Shown: positions 61,727-64,000 of the stretch, piece by piece
Numbering within the stretch: the first letter of the stretch is position 1
Layout of the letters: each line of letters starts with the position of its first letter
NCBI GenBank assembly: GCA_039105265.1
Contig: JAPFFF010000033.1
Coordinates: 124,001-188,000, forward strand
Reading direction: 5' to 3'
DNA length: 64,000 bases
Source of the DNA: Tritrichomonas musculus
Lineage: Eukaryota > Parabasalia > Tritrichomonadida > Tritrichomonadidae
The notes under the pieces: model-generated
Seen by the model: only the letters and a program-made list of their open reading frames with translations
Databases searched by the model: none
Told to the model about the DNA's origin: nothing
Position numbers and translations under genes: made by a program

Positions 61727-61948
61727 ATCACAACCCTACATGTGTCTCAAAACTATTATTAAAGAAATCATTTGCCTTGCTATAAATAAAAGAATAATAT
61801 CAAAGACTTGAGATATAAGCTAATCAAGAAAAAAATCATGTTTTGTCATTGAAAGATACAGAAAATCAAAAGGAATAATTTTATATCACAAAAATTAAAA
61901 TTATATCAGATAAATAATTTTATTAAGTGACTTAAAAATGAAAATAGT
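61727..61948. other. intergenic region between two minus-strand kinase-type genes
   Basis: AT-rich, no gene. It should contain the promoter of the LRR-pseudokinase gene unless that gene's 5' part lies across it. Confidence 0.4.
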
Positions 61949-64000
61949 TTATGTGCTATCTTTATCAACATATCTGTAAAACTCTCTTTGATTAATTTCT
62001 GATGTGATAAAGCTTGAATCATTTTTAATAATATCAACAATCTCGTCGAATGTTAGTCTTTCATTTGGATTTTGGCACCAACAACTTTCAATCAATTTAC
62101 AATAGCAACTAGGAATTTGTCTATTGAATTTTGGCCTTGTACCATTAATGACAACTTCATGTAAAAGATTTTTGTAATCATATAAATTAATGAAAGGCTG
62201 ATCGTTTGTAATAATTTCATATGCAACTATTGCAAACGAGTAAACATCGCTTGCCTTTGTGTATTCTTCTGAATTCAAAACTTCTGGTGCTTGATAGCAT
62301 GATGAGCTATGAATTTTGTTGATTGATTGGAGTGTCACGCTATTCATTATTAAAAGTTGATTACAAAATCCAAAATCAGAAAGTTTTGGACGGAATAAAT
62401 CATCAAGTAAAATGTTTGAAGGCTTCAAATTTCGATGTAAAATGCCATGTGAATGTAAATACTTCATTCCTGATGCAATTCCATAAATATTGATAAGTTT
62501 CTTTGTTGAATCCCATCCTTCATTTTTAATATTTTTTCTTTCATTTAAAATCACGTCTTGTAATGATTTTTTGAATGTAAGTTCAGTAATAAAAACTGGA
62601 TTTGATCTATTTTTATAATCTTTTGGACTGAATCCAATAATTCTTAGAATTGATTGATGCTTTATTTTTGACATTCGATGAAATTCTTTGCAAATTGTTT
62701 GCATTTCTTCCTTTGAGAATTCAGTCATGTCAATATTGGAAATTCTTGCAGCAAATATTTTTCCTGTTCTTTTTTCAATGACTTTGTAAACTTTGTTGAA
62801 TTCTCCTTTTTTTACTAATTCAATTATTTCATAGTTGTTTATATCTAAATAGAAATTCGATTTTGTTTTGTCATCAACTTCATCCTCAAAGATTTTGTTG
62901 AATGCATTAATTGTGTTTTGATTTATTTGATCCTCTGAAATTGAAAGCGACACCTTTTTAATATCTTCTTCAAGTTTAATTTGTGGTTTATTCAATGAAT
63001 TACGTGTGACATAGTCATCGCCAATAATTTCTGTATATAACATGAATTCATCTAAATCAACATCGTCAAACATGAATGATGGATCTGATTTTAATTTATC
63101 AACAATTTCTTCAAATGTCGGTCTATCATCAGGATTTTCTGCCCAACACGATTGAATGAGTTTTTTGTAACATTCTGGAATATCTTTTTTCATTGGTGGA
63201 CGATAATGTTTATTTAAAACTTCGATCATTATTTGATTGATACTCATGAATTTGCCTAATTTTGTCTCAGTCGTAACAATTTCATATAATACCATCGCAT
63301 ATGCGAAAACATCACTTGCTTTACTATATTTGCCATTATATATTTCTGGTGCCATGTAATATGGTGTTCCTTTCAAGAATAAATGAGTGTCTTCATAATG
63401 TTCGAAGATTCTTTTAGAAAAGCCAAAATCAGTAAGTTTCGGATAAAGATGTTCATCAAGAATTATGTTGTCTGATTTAAGATCTCGATGAATAATGTCA
63501 AGTGAATGCAAATACTTCATAATTGATGCAATTCCATAAATATTGATGAATTTTTTGGTATTATTCCAATCTGATTTTGCAAAATTTTGTTTTTCATAAT
63601 TTATCACTTTTCTCAATGATCCGTTCTTTGCATATTCCATGATATAAGTTGGCTTTGGATTACCTTTAAAATTAAATTGGCTGTAGCCAATAAATTTGAT
63701 AATTGATTCATGCTTTACTGCTGACATTATATTCACTTCTCGTGAATAATTAAGTTGTTCAATTTTTGTTAAAATGTAAAATTCATCTATCGAAACTTTA
63801 GCTGCATAGATTTCATTTGTTCTTTTATCAATAACTTCATATGCTTTTCCAAATCCTCCTTTTCCTAGTATTTTACCTTTTTCATAATTACTAAGATCAA
63901 TGAATTGCACTGTTGGCGCCAATTCCAAATAATTTATTTTTTTTAATGAGTCAATATCATCAAACTTAGTGAATATTTTTCGTTGAATTTCAGGTGGTAA
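61949..64000 (-). CDS. tandem TKL kinase and pseudokinase, 5' end beyond the window
   Basis: The minus-strand frame is open to the window edge (first visible residues LPPEIQRKIFTKFDDIDSLK), so the gene is partial. Numbering from the ELAPTVQF segment at 63928: kinase 1 (15-285) has GKGGFG (22-27), AAK (Lys44), HRDLKSDN (147-154), DFG (167-169) and APE (193-195), and should be active. Kinase 2 (about 365-640) has a poor Gly loop (KKGEFN), AAR with Arg395 in place of the ATP-binding Lys, HRNLKPSN (498-505, catalytic Asp to Asn) and an intact DFG. It is probably a pseudokinase. A linker of about 80 residues separates them. The arrangement is like a JAK in reverse order. No membrane segment is in the visible part. 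Confidence 0.85.
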   Translation of the reverse strand, partial: LPPEIQRKIFTKFDDIDSLKKINYLELAPTVQFIDLSNYEKGKILGKGGFGKAYEVIDKRTNEIYAAKVSIDEFYILTKIEQLNYSREVNIMSAVKHESIIKFIGYSQFNFKGNPKPTYIMEYAKNGSLRKVINYEKQNFAKSDWNNTKKFINIYGIASIMKYLHSLDIIHRDLKSDNIILDEHLYPKLTDFGFSKRIFEHYEDTHLFLKGTPYYMAPEIYNGKYSKASDVFAYAMVLYEIVTTETKLGKFMSINQIMIEVLNKHYRPPMKKDIPECYKKLIQSCWAENPDDRPTFEEIVDKLKSDPSFMFDDVDLDEFMLYTEIIGDDYVTRNSLNKPQIKLEEDIKKVSLSISEDQINQNTINAFNKIFEDEVDDKTKSNFYLDINNYEIIELVKKGEFNKVYKVIEKRTGKIFAARISNIDMTEFSKEEMQTICKEFHRMSKIKHQSILRIIGFSPKDYKNRSNPVFITELTFKKSLQDVILNERKNIKNEGWDSTKKLINIYGIASGMKYLHSHGILHRNLKPSNILLDDLFRPKLSDFGFCNQLLIMNSVTLQSINKIHSSSCYQAPEVLNSEEYTKASDVYSFAIVAYEIITNDQPFINLYDYKNLLHEVVINGTRPKFNRQIPSCYCKLIESCWCQNPNERLTFDEIVDIIKNDSSFITSEINQREFYRYVDKDST

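Overview
The window reads as nuclear DNA of a trichomonad protist, most likely a Tritrichomonas-type genome. The evidence is the very high AT content (about three quarters or more by eye), mostly intronless genes, and gene families typical of trichomonads: BspA-type leucine-rich-repeat (LRR) proteins, proteins that join the trichomonad DUF3447-type helical region to ankyrin repeats, TKL-type kinases and pseudokinases, and a coiled-coil plus F5/8-type-C protein. Species assignment is inference.

Layout. 0-13 kb is mostly non-coding and full of relics: a degenerate minus-strand gene, a BspA LRR fragment, several non-autonomous DNA transposons with clear ends, a MULE relic and a pogo/Tc-like transposase relic. 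13-17.3 kb holds a DUF3447-ankyrin protein fused to a GBP-like GTPase, with a 41-bp minisatellite after its stop. 18.3-27.5 kb has a broken coiled-coil/F5/8C gene, a DUF3447-ankyrin gene whose last seven ankyrin repeats are each interrupted by the same 88-bp AT-rich spacer, hAT-like and TTAA-flanked elements, a GC-richer ankyrin-like pseudogene and a truncated CDC50-like gene. 27.9-39.3 kb is the best-preserved block: a ZIP-like membrane protein, a 2150-residue SecA-like ATPase with membrane segments and a C-terminal pseudokinase, and a divergently transcribed 1001-residue protein.

39.4-48.1 kb carries a kinase relic, a tRNA-Pro-like sequence, a two-ORF gene with a possible -1 frameshift site, a complete BspA LRR gene and small unknown genes. 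50.2-52.6 kb is a DUF3447/ankyrin/BspA composite gene. 54.5-56.6 kb is a compositionally foreign island with an SF2 helicase of probable virus or mobile-element origin, treated here as a fossil. 58.5-64 kb has a DUF3447/BspA pseudogene with a 240-bp transposon in its third codon, an LRR-pseudokinase, and a kinase-pseudokinase tandem that runs off the window.

No operon logic is visible; genes stand alone or in divergent pairs. The most unusual items are the regular spacers inside ankyrin repeats, the SecA-like/pseudokinase fusion with its divergent partner, the DUF3447-ankyrin-GTPase fusion, the kinase-pseudokinase tandem, and the slippery A_AAA_AAA stop between two ORFs at 41.8 kb. All similarity calls were made by eye from motifs; none was searched.
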